A DNA stretch of 64,000 nt from Gemmatimonadaceae bacterium (GCA_035606695.1 DATNEW010000001.1:145534-209533); one strand, 5' to 3'. Counted from the stretch's first letter, positions 37,401 through 46,925 are shown. Made by a program: numbers and translations. Notes: generated from the sequence alone by a model not told the origin.

Positions 37401-37584
37401 GCAGGAAGCGATCGGCCGCGAGCGACTCGGCCAGCTCCTGCCGCAACCACTTGATCGCGACCATTCGCCCGTGATCGAGATCGTGCGCGAGGTACACGAC
37501 CGATGTCGCACCACGACCAAGCTCGCGCTCGATCGTGTACCGTTCAGCGAACTTGCCGGAGATGGAACCCGTCGACGCGCTCAC
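34453..37584 (-). CDS. Transmembrane Ser/Thr protein kinase with TPR-like C-terminus
   Basis: 1043 residues. The kinase domain has ELGRGATSVVY (21-31), ATP Lys in VAIK (K45), HRDVKPEN (catalytic Asp138), SDFGIAR and the RGTPAYMSPEQAAG activation segment. A strongly basic stretch (ARKRAKARKRR) precedes one membrane helix near residues 308-325. A FlgO/TolB-like segment (RVAVLPFEVAGG) follows, then a large helical TPR-like region. Same domain order as the kinase at 23030, so likely a paralogue. Divergent from the amidohydrolase at 37718. Confidence 0.9.
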   Translation of the reverse strand: MSASTGSISGKFAERYTIERELGRGATSVVYLAHDLDHGRMVAIKWLRQELAESLAADRFLREIKLTAQLQHPNIVTVLASGVYNGRPYFALPYMDGGTLRERLQNEKQLAIEEVVRIGTTIAGALAFAHERNFLHRDVKPENILFTGGQACLSDFGIARALTRASDDSTTTTGMVRGTPAYMSPEQAAGEEYYDGRSDIYSLACVLYEALAGVPAFMGASSQIVLAQRMTHEPRPVGVYRPSVSAELESVLVKALAIAPADRYQTARDFAAALGRVDTTVQSVGATAARKRAKARKRRVVWGVAGVAVLAAASALAVNRDRVESWFMPSVTLDTTRVAVLPFEVAGGFSADQHLDDLLAEGLRRWRPLTLVDGFQVADAMRRSTTVHGDADVARAVGAGRYVRARIVRLGDSARLDASLVETRSGAVVHTTHLLMPAESALAVTTYHRVADSLLLRGERPTSGLDTVEVSGSLPATQEMIAAQSALRDWDLARAESLYAHALQLEPSATRAALWLAQLRAWQPSSRNDTWRALARQAADNGGSLGVTERQMASALALMANENYPAACAQYRQMTKQSPQSFVAWYGLASCLDGDQIVVADGRGGWRFRSSYQEAVSAYIRAFDLLPSAYRSYQGGAYSRLRRLLFTGSRYLRFGRSLDVPARHFTGRPVLRGDTMQMILQPLEQTQGGQTLPDPEDWRRSLVRSRALFRQIATGWASSLPQSPGAKEALAVALEIDGDPAAADTLRAAIRLTNDRTTRLRLLANLAWLEIKFATPSAPNRLVAVRALADSVLATADPSDVRQATFVAFFGTIAGRCDVVARAMQTSSDPIAQIARIPQRAAAMADIRLVLTVMGCPVSHGVASIGEIIQTAAIAGQPLSVQMSAQSFLLARILRFAEPLDTLWAAKLAPRDPVVAMRLFVERGAVDSARSRLQQIENTRRAFVSADIPPDAVLPNVSALLAFGDRATARQRLDSMFAAAKLFQPLESDQPTDGAVTLGSFIRAMRVRESVAADADDRDRWHRAAQALWPSDPSSFPAQKIQP

Positions 37585-37655
37585 GCGCTCGCTCTGCTAC
37601 CAGTGGTGGGGATGGCACAACTTCGCCCTCCGTCGAGGGGGGCGCTAGAGCTTTA

Positions 37656-37684
37656 TTGACCTGGTCGGCACTCCGCCGTATATC
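37656..37684 (+). promoter_or_regulatory. Predicted sigma70-type promoter
   Basis: TTGACC (37656-37661), a 17-base spacer and TATATC (37679-37684) lie 33 bases before the GTG at 37718. This is one of the best consensus matches in the window. Confidence 0.55.
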
Positions 37685-37717
37685 CGCCTCGCACCGTTTC
37701 CCCATACCGGAGATTTC

Positions 37718-39052
37718 GTGTCGCGACGCCTCCCTGTCGCTGCTCTGACGAGCCTTTTCATCGTGCTCGGCCCCGCCGTACTGCGCGGCCAGGCACCCAT
37801 CGACGCCGACCTCGCGCGCTACATCAACGCGATCCGCGCCATCGACAACCACGCGCATCCCATGCGGCCGGTTCCGGCGGGCGCGGCGGCGGATACCGAA
37901 TTCGATGCCCTGCCCCTCGACGGCATTCCGCCGTTCGACCTGCCCCACCGTCTCAAGCCCGACGACCCGATCTGGCGTCAGGCCCAAGCCGCGCTGTACC
38001 ACGTTCCGGCGACGCTGACCGGCGACGCCTATCATACTTCTCTAAAGGCCGCGGTCACGGCGGCGCAGAAGTCGAAAGGACAGCAATTTCCGGCGTGGGC
38101 GTTGGATCAAGCGGGCATCGACGTCATGATGTCGAACCGCATCGTCATGGGCGCGGGACTGCCGGCATCGCGCTTCAAGTGGATCTCGTTCGTCGATGCG
38201 CTCATGCTTCCGCTCGACACGCGCGCCGAAGCGGCGCGCACGCCCGACACTCGTCCACTGTATCCGCGCGAAGCCAGGCTGTTGCAGCGCTACCTGCGTG
38301 ACGTCAACGTCAAGTCGCTCCCCGGCACGCTCGACGACTATGTACGCACCGTCGTGAACCCGACGCTCGCCCGCGAGAAGGCCAACGGTGCCGCGGGGAT
38401 CAAGTTCGAGGCGGCGTATTTGAGACCGCTCGACTTCGACGATCCGGACACGGCGATGGCGCAACGCGTCTATGCCAAGTACGTCCGTGGCGGCGTGCCG
38501 AGTCATGCCGAGTACAAGGCGCTCGAGGATTACCTCTTTCGGGCGATCGCACGCGAAGCCGGCAGACAGCACCTGCCCATTCAGATTCACGTGCTCGAGA
38601 CGTTCGGCGGATTCTATTCGCCGCGCGGCGCGGCGCCCCATCTGCTCGAGCCGGCGTTCAATGATTCGACACTGCGAGGGACGAAGTTCATCATCGTTCA
38701 CGGCGGCTGGCCGTTGATCGGCGAGACGTCGGGCGAAATCAGCAAGCCGAACGTCTACGCCGACATCTCGATGATGGACATCATTCTGTCACCGACAGAG
38801 CTGGCGGGCGTACTACGGCAATGGCTCGGCGAGTGGCCGGACAAGGTGCTCTTCGGCACCGACGCGTTCGACGGCGGCGTCGAGCAAGGCTGGGAGCAAG
38901 TCGCGTGGGTCGGATCGACCACGGCGCGCAAAGCACTGGCGATCGCGCTCACCGGCATGCTGCGTGACAACGAGATCTCGCGCGACCGTGCGCAGCAGCT
39001 CGCGCGCATGGTGTTGCATGACAACGCGGCGGCCGTGTACGGTCTCAAGTGA
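37718..39052 (+). CDS. Exported amidohydrolase-family metal hydrolase
   Basis: 444 residues from a GTG preceded by CGGAG. N-terminal signal: VAALTSLFIVLGPAVLRGQ. The amidohydrolase landmarks are DNHAHPMRP (first metal-binding strand, residues about 44-52), IQIHVLETFGG, IIVHGGWPLIGE and LFGTDAFDGG near the C-terminus (strand-8 Asp). The layout fits the amidohydrolase_2 group. Substrate unknown. It ends nine bases before the convergent UbiB-like gene. Confidence 0.85.
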   Translation: MSRRLPVAALTSLFIVLGPAVLRGQAPIDADLARYINAIRAIDNHAHPMRPVPAGAAADTEFDALPLDGIPPFDLPHRLKPDDPIWRQAQAALYHVPATLTGDAYHTSLKAAVTAAQKSKGQQFPAWALDQAGIDVMMSNRIVMGAGLPASRFKWISFVDALMLPLDTRAEAARTPDTRPLYPREARLLQRYLRDVNVKSLPGTLDDYVRTVVNPTLAREKANGAAGIKFEAAYLRPLDFDDPDTAMAQRVYAKYVRGGVPSHAEYKALEDYLFRAIAREAGRQHLPIQIHVLETFGGFYSPRGAAPHLLEPAFNDSTLRGTKFIIVHGGWPLIGETSGEISKPNVYADISMMDIILSPTELAGVLRQWLGEWPDKVLFGTDAFDGGVEQGWEQVAWVGSTTARKALAIALTGMLRDNEISRDRAQQLARMVLHDNAAAVYGLK

Positions 39053-39061
39053 CGAACTGCG

Positions 39062-40696
39062 TCAGCGCGTGCGGCGCATCGAGACGATCAGACTCGCCGC
39101 GGCGACGAGCGTTGCGGCGGCGAGAAACCTCGACAAGAAAAATTGCCCGCGATCGTACGCCTGATACGCGATCACCCCGCACGCGGTCGTGAAAATCGCA
39201 TAGATCAGCTGACGCACGCCCGCGTACATCACGCGCGTCGCATGCGCGATTTCCGGAACGCGAATCTCGAGCTCGCCGCGATTGATCCGCGCCGTCACCT
39301 TCTGCAGATCGTCGGGCAGCGTGATGGCGGTTCGCGCCATGTCCTTGAGCGATCCGCGCAGCAGCTCTCCCCAATCACGATCTTTTCCGAGCACGACGTC
39401 CTCCAGATAGGGACGAATCACGGTCATTGGATTCCACGTTGGATCGAGCTCGGTGCAGAGGCCGAGCAACAACAACAGCGTCCGCTCGAGGAGCACCCAA
39501 TCCTTCGGCACACGAAACGTCGTCGTGAGCTGACGGAAGCCAACGTCGAGCTTTCGCAGATCGGCGAGCGTTTCGAGCCTCGACGCCATGTCCACCTGCA
39601 AGTCGCCGAGCCCCCAGTCGTCGGCGTTGAATTGATCGAAGACCTTTGTTTGAAAGTACGTAATCGCGCGCTCGGCGATGGCAACACTGTTCGGATCGCG
39701 CGCGATGAAGCCCATCGTGCGAATGGCGTCGGTGATCCGGCGCGGATCCCGGCGAATGATCCCCTCGAAGAAAGCCGGAATGCCCTCGCGCATGTTCGGC
39801 CCGAGCACGCCGACCGCGCCGAAGTCGACGAACGCGATCGCGCCGTCCGGCGCCACGAAGATGTTGCCGGGATGCGGGTCGGCGTGGTAGACGCCGTCGA
39901 CGAAGATCATTCGGCAGTAGGCCGCGACGACGCGTGCGGCCACATCACGACGCTCGAACCGCCGCGCCGAGAGTCCCTCGAAATCCGTGACCTTGGTTCC
40001 TTCGACGAACTCGGTCGTCAGGACGCGCGTCGTCGACAATTCACTCACGACCACGGGAACGCGCGCCATCGGATCGCCCGCGAAGTTCGCCCCGATACGC
40101 CGAATGTTCTCCGCCTCCTGCGCGAAGTTCAGCTCCTCGGCGATCATCTTCGCGATGTCGGGGTGATACGACTCGAGGCCCTGCACGCCGGTGAACCATT
40201 GCACGACGCTCAAGATGCGCCGAATGACCTCGAGATCCTGGCGCGCGACGGCGTCGATGTCACGGTGCTGCGCTTTCACGGCGACGCGACGGCCGTCGTG
40301 CAACGTGGCCGCGTGCACCTGGGCGAGTGAGGCGGTCGCGATGGGGGAGCGATCGAATTCCTTGAATAAGGATTCGATCGGCTGCTTCAGTTCGAATTCG
40401 ATTCGCCGGCGGACGTCCTCGAACGGACGGGGCGGCAAGCGATCCTGCAGTCCCTCGAGCTCACCGCGGAATTCCGGCGGCAGAAAGTTGGTCATGATGC
40501 TGATCAACTGCCCAACCTTGATGAATAGGCCGCCGGCGGCGACGATCGTGTCGCGAATGCGCCGCGCATTTACGCGGTGCCGCGCGTGCAATCGCCGCGC
40601 GTATGCGGCGTCGGACATCAACGGACGCTGAAGCCGAAGCCACAGATAGCTTGCCAGAACGCGGATCGTGGTGGCGTATACGCGCGGGATGCGCAC
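39062..40696 (-). CDS. ABC1/UbiB/AarF-family atypical kinase
   Basis: 544 residues. The family signature KxGQ is at 60-63 (FIKVGQLIS), with the Ala-rich loop and VAVKAQH, then EELNFAQEAENIRRI, TEFVEGTKV and YHADPHPGNIFV plus FVDFGAVG. Two membrane helices close the C-terminus (YAIFTTACGVIAYQ and FLAAATLVAAASLIV). UbiB-type proteins support ubiquinone or other isoprenoid-quinone metabolism as ATPases/kinases at the membrane. In menaquinone-using bacteria the role is less clear. First gene, in transcription order, of a minus-strand run that is not obviously an operon. Confidence 0.92.
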   Translation of the reverse strand: MRIPRVYATTIRVLASYLWLRLQRPLMSDAAYARRLHARHRVNARRIRDTIVAAGGLFIKVGQLISIMTNFLPPEFRGELEGLQDRLPPRPFEDVRRRIEFELKQPIESLFKEFDRSPIATASLAQVHAATLHDGRRVAVKAQHRDIDAVARQDLEVIRRILSVVQWFTGVQGLESYHPDIAKMIAEELNFAQEAENIRRIGANFAGDPMARVPVVVSELSTTRVLTTEFVEGTKVTDFEGLSARRFERRDVAARVVAAYCRMIFVDGVYHADPHPGNIFVAPDGAIAFVDFGAVGVLGPNMREGIPAFFEGIIRRDPRRITDAIRTMGFIARDPNSVAIAERAITYFQTKVFDQFNADDWGLGDLQVDMASRLETLADLRKLDVGFRQLTTTFRVPKDWVLLERTLLLLLGLCTELDPTWNPMTVIRPYLEDVVLGKDRDWGELLRGSLKDMARTAITLPDDLQKVTARINRGELEIRVPEIAHATRVMYAGVRQLIYAIFTTACGVIAYQAYDRGQFFLSRFLAAATLVAAASLIVSMRRTR

Positions 40697-40726
40697 TGGT
40701 CGGCTCGGCTGCGCGGCGGCGGGAGC

Positions 40727-41911
40727 TCAGCCGCCCCACAACTGCGTCATCACCCGCACCCAATTCCCGCCAAGCATGAGCAGGATGTCCGAATCACTGT
40801 ACTTCCGACGAATCAGGCCTTCCGTCAGATCGTACATCCGCAACGGATGGTCGAGTCCCTTGATCGTGAGACGGCCCTCCGCGTCCGTGTGCACGTGATA
40901 CCGCTCGAAGTTCGGCTGTCCGCTCGGCATCTCGTTCCGGCCGCCCGTCACCGGATTCGGATTGCCGATGATGTCCATGTCGCTGCCCACGCCGACATGT
41001 TCGACACCAACGAGCTTCGCCACGTGATCGAAATGATCGAGCACATCGTCGATCGTGACGGGTTCGCGATCCTTGATGACGAAGCGCAAGAACGGAATGC
41101 CCATGACGCCGCCGGTCGCGGCCATCTTCGTGATCATCTCGTCCGTTTTGCAACGCAGATGACCGGGCACGAGCGCGCGGCAGCTTGCGTGACTGAACAC
41201 GACCGGCCTCTTCGCCGCGGCCAGCGTATCGAGCGTCGTGCGGTCGCCGCAGTGCGACACGTCCACCGCCATGCCCACGCTTTCCATACGCGACACGATC
41301 GACTGGCCGAACATCGTCAGACCCGAGTCCACCTGCTCGAGAAAGCCCGCGCCAATGCGATTCTGCAAGTTGTAGGTGAGCTGCGAGAGTCTGAGGCCCA
41401 AGGCGTAGAACTCGTCGACGTCGGCGGGCGAGCGGAACTGATCAGAGTTCTGAAACGTGAAGAGTATGCCCACCTTCCCCGCCGTGCGCGTCCGCTCGAA
41501 ATCGCGCGCGTCATCGATACGCATGAACCACTGATCGTAGCTGGCGACGAAGCCGCTCCACTGCGCCATCCATTTGACCGCCGCCGAGTAGTCATCGGCG
41601 CCGTGGCCCAGGCCGAACACGCGTATGTGCGAATCGCGGTACGGCGTTGCGTCGGCGTCGGTGAACGCGTTCGCCCTGGTCAGCCACAGCGTCGCCTTGG
41701 GCGGATGCTCGGCATAATCGTCGAAGCGAAACTGATTGAGCATGTCGACGGCGGTCGCCTGCTCCATCAACGCGATGGCGTGCGCGGAGTATTCCGCGTT
41801 GGACCAGGGCACCGGACGGTATCGGCCGCGCAGGATGGCCGGCGCGGCGATGGTCAGCGCCGCGAGGCTCTTCACCGCGTCGCGGCGCGATAGCGAACGG
41901 GGGTCGGTCAT
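40727..41911 (-). CDS. M19-like (membrane dipeptidase) protein with degenerate metal site
   Basis: 394 residues from the ATG at 41911. The N-terminus has a Tat-like SRRDAVKS motif and a hydrophobic AALTIAAPAILRG, so folded export is likely. The C-terminal half keeps M19 features: DVSHCGDRTTLD, VVFSHASCRAL, GGVMGIPFLRF and VGVGSDMDIIG. However, the usual N-terminal DGHND metal motif is replaced by VDMLNQ, and the usual GxEGGH bridging-Glu segment reads FTFQNSDQF. It may have lost the binuclear site, so dipeptidase activity is doubtful. Ten bases downstream of cutC. Confidence 0.85.
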   Translation of the reverse strand: MTDPRSLSRRDAVKSLAALTIAAPAILRGRYRPVPWSNAEYSAHAIALMEQATAVDMLNQFRFDDYAEHPPKATLWLTRANAFTDADATPYRDSHIRVFGLGHGADDYSAAVKWMAQWSGFVASYDQWFMRIDDARDFERTRTAGKVGILFTFQNSDQFRSPADVDEFYALGLRLSQLTYNLQNRIGAGFLEQVDSGLTMFGQSIVSRMESVGMAVDVSHCGDRTTLDTLAAAKRPVVFSHASCRALVPGHLRCKTDEMITKMAATGGVMGIPFLRFVIKDREPVTIDDVLDHFDHVAKLVGVEHVGVGSDMDIIGNPNPVTGGRNEMPSGQPNFERYHVHTDAEGRLTIKGLDHPLRMYDLTEGLIRRKYSDSDILLMLGGNWVRVMTQLWGG

Positions 41912-41921
41912 CCGTGGTTCA

Positions 41922-42584
41922 TCAGTCGTCAAACGCCAGCACGTTCTTGACGCGCCGAATACGCTCGGCGTCCCCCTCGCAGCGCAGGTGCACCTCCGGC
42001 ACGCCGGTCTCTCGTACGATTTCCGCGACATTCTGGTCGCGCACCCCGCCGCCGGCAAGAATGCTGATGGTGCCGTCCGCGGCCTCCACCAGGTCGCGCA
42101 GCTGATCGATGCCGCGCTCCGCCGTGTCGGCACCGCCCGACGTCAACACTCGCGTGATGCCAAGCTCGATGAGGCTCTCGAGCGCGTGCGCCTGATCGAC
42201 GATGCGGTCGAACGCGCGATGGAACGTCACCGGCAGACCGTCGGCCATGTCCATGAGCTCCCGACAGCGATACACATCGACTTCGTTGCGCGCGTCGAGG
42301 ACGCCGAGCACGATGCCGTCGGCGTCGAGCTCGCGAACGAGCTCGATGTCGCGGCGCATGGTGTCGAGCTCGTGCATCGTGTAGACGAAGTTGCCGCCGC
42401 GCGGGCGGATCATGACCATCACGGGCACGTCGACGCGGTCGAGGACGTCCTCGATCAGGCGCGCCGCCGGCGTCGTGCCGCCTTCGCGCAGCTCGGCGCA
42501 CAGCTCGAGGCGGTCCGCGCCGCCGTCCACCGCGGCCAAGGCGTCCGCGAGGGACTCGACCGCGGCTTCGACGAGAATGCTCAC
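41922..42584 (-). CDS. cutC: CutC-family copper homeostasis protein
   Basis: 220 residues from a GTG. The TIM-barrel of the CutC family is recognisable from ILVEAAVES, GGADRLELCAELREGGTTP (18-36), VMIRPRGGNFVYT, DGIVLGVLD, VTFHRAFD and ITRVLTSGG. The family was linked to copper tolerance in E. coli, but its biochemical role is still unclear. Upstream are 52 AT-rich bases with several -10-like hexamers. Followed ten bases later by the M19-like gene, suggesting co-transcription. Confidence 0.93.
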   Translation of the reverse strand: MSILVEAAVESLADALAAVDGGADRLELCAELREGGTTPAARLIEDVLDRVDVPVMVMIRPRGGNFVYTMHELDTMRRDIELVRELDADGIVLGVLDARNEVDVYRCRELMDMADGLPVTFHRAFDRIVDQAHALESLIELGITRVLTSGGADTAERGIDQLRDLVEAADGTISILAGGGVRDQNVAEIVRETGVPEVHLRCEGDAERIRRVKNVLAFDD

Positions 42585-42636
42585 GCCGGCACGATCATGC
42601 GATAATCATCATATCAGTATTGTATTTACCATACGC

Positions 42637-43182
42637 TCATTTCGAGAATGCGCGCGCGGCCGTCGCCGCTTTTTCCATTCCCGGATTCTGATTGTACCGC
42701 GCCGATCCGCCGCGCGGGATCGTGATCGCCTTCCATTCGTTCCCGGCACCGATCTTGGCCAGCAGAATGATCTGGCCACAATGATTGGCGATGTGCGCCA
42801 GCGAGCGGCAGAGCGCTTCGTGCACCGTCAGCTCGACACCGCGAATCTTCACGGTGCGCGCCATGTCCTCGTCCGTGACCTTGGACAACTCGCGCTCCAC
42901 GATCTCGAATCCGCTCCGCCACGTCGTTTCGAGCTCGGCTCTCGACAGCGACGCCGGCGCGAACTCGCCCTCGCGATCGCGCGACGGTTTTTCGCCGTCG
43001 CTCGTGAGAAAGTCCGTGAAGCGCGACGCCAGATTGCCCGCCACGTGCCGCACGATCATCGCGATCGAGTTGCCGTCCGGTGAATAGACCTTGTTCAACA
43101 CGTCGTCCGGCGCCTGCGCGATCGCCTTCTCGGTCGCCGCGCGCCAGCGGCCGTATTCGTCGATGAAATCCTTGACCAGCAT
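42637..43182 (-). CDS. DinB-superfamily protein (DUF1572-like)
   Basis: 181 residues forming the four-helix DinB/YfiT fold: DEYGRWRAATEKAIAQ, the metal-binding His in IVRHVAGNLASRF, a central ELETTWRSGFE helix, and HIANHCGQIILLAK with two further His. The His-x3-spaced pattern fits a metal-dependent DinB-like or thiol-transferase-like protein. Substrate unknown. The gene is divergent from argJ across 81 bases. Confidence 0.82.
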   Translation of the reverse strand: MLVKDFIDEYGRWRAATEKAIAQAPDDVLNKVYSPDGNSIAMIVRHVAGNLASRFTDFLTSDGEKPSRDREGEFAPASLSRAELETTWRSGFEIVERELSKVTDEDMARTVKIRGVELTVHEALCRSLAHIANHCGQIILLAKIGAGNEWKAITIPRGGSARYNQNPGMEKAATAARAFSK

Positions 43183-43263
43183 GCATGCCTCCGCTTCTGG
43201 GTTCCCGCACGGAATACCTCTATCTTACGCGCTTCCGCCTTTGCATTCCACGCCGACGCCGCC

Positions 43264-44430
<1,167 letters not shown>

Positions 44431-44451
44431 CGCCGAGCGGGCGCGCGGCGA

Positions 44452-44901
44452 TCAGTCGACAACGGCGATGCACTCGATTTCCAGCCGCGCGCCAAGCGCG
44501 ATGTTGGTCGCGCCGAACGCGCTGCGCGCCGGCTTCCGCGCGCGGAAGTACGTCGCGTAGATCTCGTTGAAGTCGTTGTAGTCCTTCGCGAAGTCCGCGA
44601 GGAACACCGTGCACTTCGCGACGCGATCCATCGATGAGCCGTATCGCTCGAGCGTAGCCTTCACGTTGTTGAGCGCCTGACGCGCTTCGGCCTGCAGCCC
44701 GCCCGGCACGAGACGATTCAGGCTGTCCGTTCCGATCTGGCCCGACAGGAAGATGATGTTGCCGACGCGCACCGCTGGCGAGAACACGGCGTTCGGCCGC
44801 GGCGAGGGATAGAACTCGAGCTCGAGCGTCTGGCTGGGACGCGCGCAGCCTGACAGCGTCGCGCCGACGAGCGCCACGGCAGCGAGAAGAAAACGTTTCA
44901 T
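44452..44901 (-). CDS. RidA-family protein with a lipoprotein signal
   Basis: 149 residues. RidA/YjgF fold: SPAVRVGNIIFLSGQIG, QALNNVKATLERYGSSMDRVAKCTVFLAD and SAFGATNIALGARLEIECIA. The Arg that binds imines or carboxylates in active RidA lies in the ALGARLEIE segment. Unusually, the N-terminus is a lipoprotein signal (RFLLAAVALVGATLSGC). RidA enzymes normally deaminate enamines/imines in the cytosol, so this copy should be periplasmic and its substrate is unclear. Followed, on the same strand order, after the DUF2911 lipoprotein-like gene. Confidence 0.88.
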   Translation of the reverse strand: MKRFLLAAVALVGATLSGCARPSQTLELEFYPSPRPNAVFSPAVRVGNIIFLSGQIGTDSLNRLVPGGLQAEARQALNNVKATLERYGSSMDRVAKCTVFLADFAKDYNDFNEIYATYFRARKPARSAFGATNIALGARLEIECIAVVD

Positions 44902-44947
44902 GGCTCGGGACTATGGCGCGTCCAAGCGCCCTACGCCAGACCACTCC

Positions 44948-45472
44948 TCAATCGCCCGCTTTGATCGTGAACGGGACAACGGTCGTGCCCCAGCGCAGCT
45001 CGAGCCGCGCCGAATCGGCGTCGGTCATCGGGAACGCGAACATGAGCGTTTCGACATGCTCTCCCCGCTCGGGCTTCGCATCAACGCGCAGCACCTCACC
45101 GCTGGTCGGCACGGCAAGATGAAACAGGACCGCGTTCCGGTTCACGATGAGCGACCACGATGCGGAGTCGGGAATGGCCCACAGACTGTACGTGCCCGCG
45201 GGCAGCGCCTTGCCGTTGATGTGAATCGGACCCGACGTGCTGAGTCGCGCCGCGCTGTCGGCACTTGGCGTCCACATCCGGCCGTACGGTACGAGCGCGC
45301 CGAACAGCTCGCGTCCTCGCGCGACCGGACGCCGATACGTGATCTCGACCTTCGTGCCGGCGATCCACTGGGTGACGACGCCGAGCTGGCTCTTGCGCGT
45401 CGTTTCCTGAGCGCAGGCCGACGTCGCCGCCAGCAACAGCGCGGCCGCCAGCGAACTATATGCTTTACTCAT
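44948..45472 (-). CDS. DUF2911 exported protein
   Basis: 174 residues with a signal peptide or lipoprotein signal (LAAALLLAATSACAQE). The DUF2911 signature is clear: VEITYRRPVARGRELFG, LVPYGRMWTPSADSAA, INGKALPAGTYSLWAIPDS, SLIVNRN and FAFPMTDADSARLELRWG. The fold is a beta-sandwich of unknown function common in Bacteroidota and Gemmatimonadota. It lies one base downstream of the VOC gene's stop, so both are likely in one transcript with the RidA lipoprotein. Confidence 0.9.
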   Translation of the reverse strand: MSKAYSSLAAALLLAATSACAQETTRKSQLGVVTQWIAGTKVEITYRRPVARGRELFGALVPYGRMWTPSADSAARLSTSGPIHINGKALPAGTYSLWAIPDSASWSLIVNRNAVLFHLAVPTSGEVLRVDAKPERGEHVETLMFAFPMTDADSARLELRWGTTVVPFTIKAGD

Positions 45473-45832
45473 TCAGGGTTTCATATTGATCGCCGTGGGA
45501 TGCTTCGGCTGATACAGCCCGATCTCGCTTCCGTCGGCGATGCGGATCGACGTCAGCCGGCCCCAGCGCTCCTCGTGGATCTCGCCCGACGTCTCGACGC
45601 CCTTCAGGTGCAGCGCATCCAGCGTCGCGGCGAGGTCGTCGCACATCAGGTACAGCTCACAGCGATCCTCGTCGCCGTCATCGGGATGCATCGCGATCTC
45701 GGCCGGCGGCAGCGCAAAAATCAGCCAGCCGCCTCCGGCGTCGACGCTCGGGCAGCCGAGTCGCTCGCGGAAGAACGCGCGAATGGCCTCGGCGCGCTTC
45801 GAGTAGATGATGGCGTGCACTCCGTTGATCAT
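45473..45832 (-). CDS. VOC-family (glyoxalase-like) protein
   Basis: 119 residues with one VOC babbab unit pair: VHAIIYSKRAEAIRAFFRERLGCPSV, GGWLIFALPPAEIAMHPDD, CELYLMCDDLAATLDALHLKG, then WGRLTSIRIADGSEIGLYQP. Metal-ligand candidates are His4 and a Glu in the last strand. Possible roles are lyase, dioxygenase or drug-binding; not resolvable. It is divergent from the broken aldo/keto reductase across 96 bases. Confidence 0.83.
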   Translation of the reverse strand: MINGVHAIIYSKRAEAIRAFFRERLGCPSVDAGGGWLIFALPPAEIAMHPDDGDEDRCELYLMCDDLAATLDALHLKGVETSGEIHEERWGRLTSIRIADGSEIGLYQPKHPTAINMKP

Positions 45833-45928
45833 TGGCGCTCCCGAGCAGTCAGTTCATCGATCATGCAGCGACGAAACGCTCGCCTTGATCTTGCAGCAGT
45901 CGGCCGACCACAGCCAGAGGAGCAACCC

Positions 45929-46912
45929 GTGCCGACCCGCAAGCGTGCCCCGCGAACTCGTCCGTTGACATCGTACCGAGCACCGGTCCCGGGCGACATC
46001 CCTCGGCGAGCGCTCGGCACGACCGGCGAATACGTCTCGGCCATCGGCCTCGGCGGATTTCATCTGGGGCTCGTCGGTACCGAACGTGAAGCGACGCGAA
46101 TCGTGCATGCGGCGATCGACGCGGGAATCACTTTCATGGACAACGCGTGGGAATATCACGACGGCAGGAGCGAAGATCGCCTGGGCAAGGCGCTGGTGGG
46201 CCGCCGAGACAAAGTGTTCCTGATGACGAAGGTCTGCACGCACGGCCGCGACGCGAAGGTCGCGATGCGACAGCTCGAGGAATCCCTGCGGCGTCTCAAG
46301 ACCGACTATCTGGATCTCTAGCAAGTGCACGAGGTGGCATTCTATAACGATCCGGAACGCCACTTCATGAAGGGCGGGGTGATCGAGGCGCTCGACAGGG
46401 CGCGCCGGCAAGGCAAGGTGCGCTTCGTCGGATTTACCGGGCACAAGGACCCTGCGCTGCATCTCCGCATGTTGTCGTACGACTATCCGTTCGACACGGT
46501 ACAGATGCCGCTCAATTGCTTCGACTCGACGTTCCGGAGCTTCGAGCAACAGGTGCTCCCCGAGCTCCTGCGCCGCGGCATTGGGCCAATCGGGATGAAG
46601 AGTCTCGGCGGCGAAGGAACGATGGTGAAGAAAAAACTGATCACCGCGCAGGAGGGCCTGGCGTACGCGATGAGCCTTCCCGTCGCGACGACGGTGAGTG
46701 GCATCGACTCGATGCGGGTGTTGCGACAGAATCTGGGTGTCGCCTGCGGATTCAAGCCGCTGTCGACGAAGCAGATGCAGGCGTTGCGGACCCGTGTCGC
46801 CGAACCGGCCTCGGACGGGCGGTTCGAGCTGTACAAGACGACCGCCAAGCATGAAGCGAGGGTCGGCCGGCAGCAGCATGGGTTTCCGCCGCCGGACGAG
46901 CAGGAGAGTTAG
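45929..46912 (+). pseudogene. Aldo/keto reductase interrupted by an in-frame amber codon
   Basis: 328 codons in one frame from the GTG at 45929 (AGAGGAG is six bases upstream). The family pattern is complete: LGTTGEYVSAIGLGGFH, DNAWEYHDGRSE with Asp and Tyr of the tetrad, FLMTKV (Lys), then TDYLDL-stop-QVHEVAF. The stop is TAG at 46319-46321 (codon 131), exactly where the family has Tyr or Trp (DLYQVH); TAC or TAT would restore it. The catalytic His lies two residues after the stop. A GTG just after it (46325) could start a C-terminal piece, which would lack the cofactor half. Recent inactivation, a sequencing error or amber readthrough are all possible. Confidence 0.88.
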
Positions 46913-46925
46913 AGGGGGACAACCA

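Noticed and set aside
44900..45928. Apparent N-terminal extension of the aldo/keto reductase frame
   Set aside because: It is antisense to the DUF2911 and VOC genes and Arg-rich; the GTG at 45929 has a proper ribosome-binding site.
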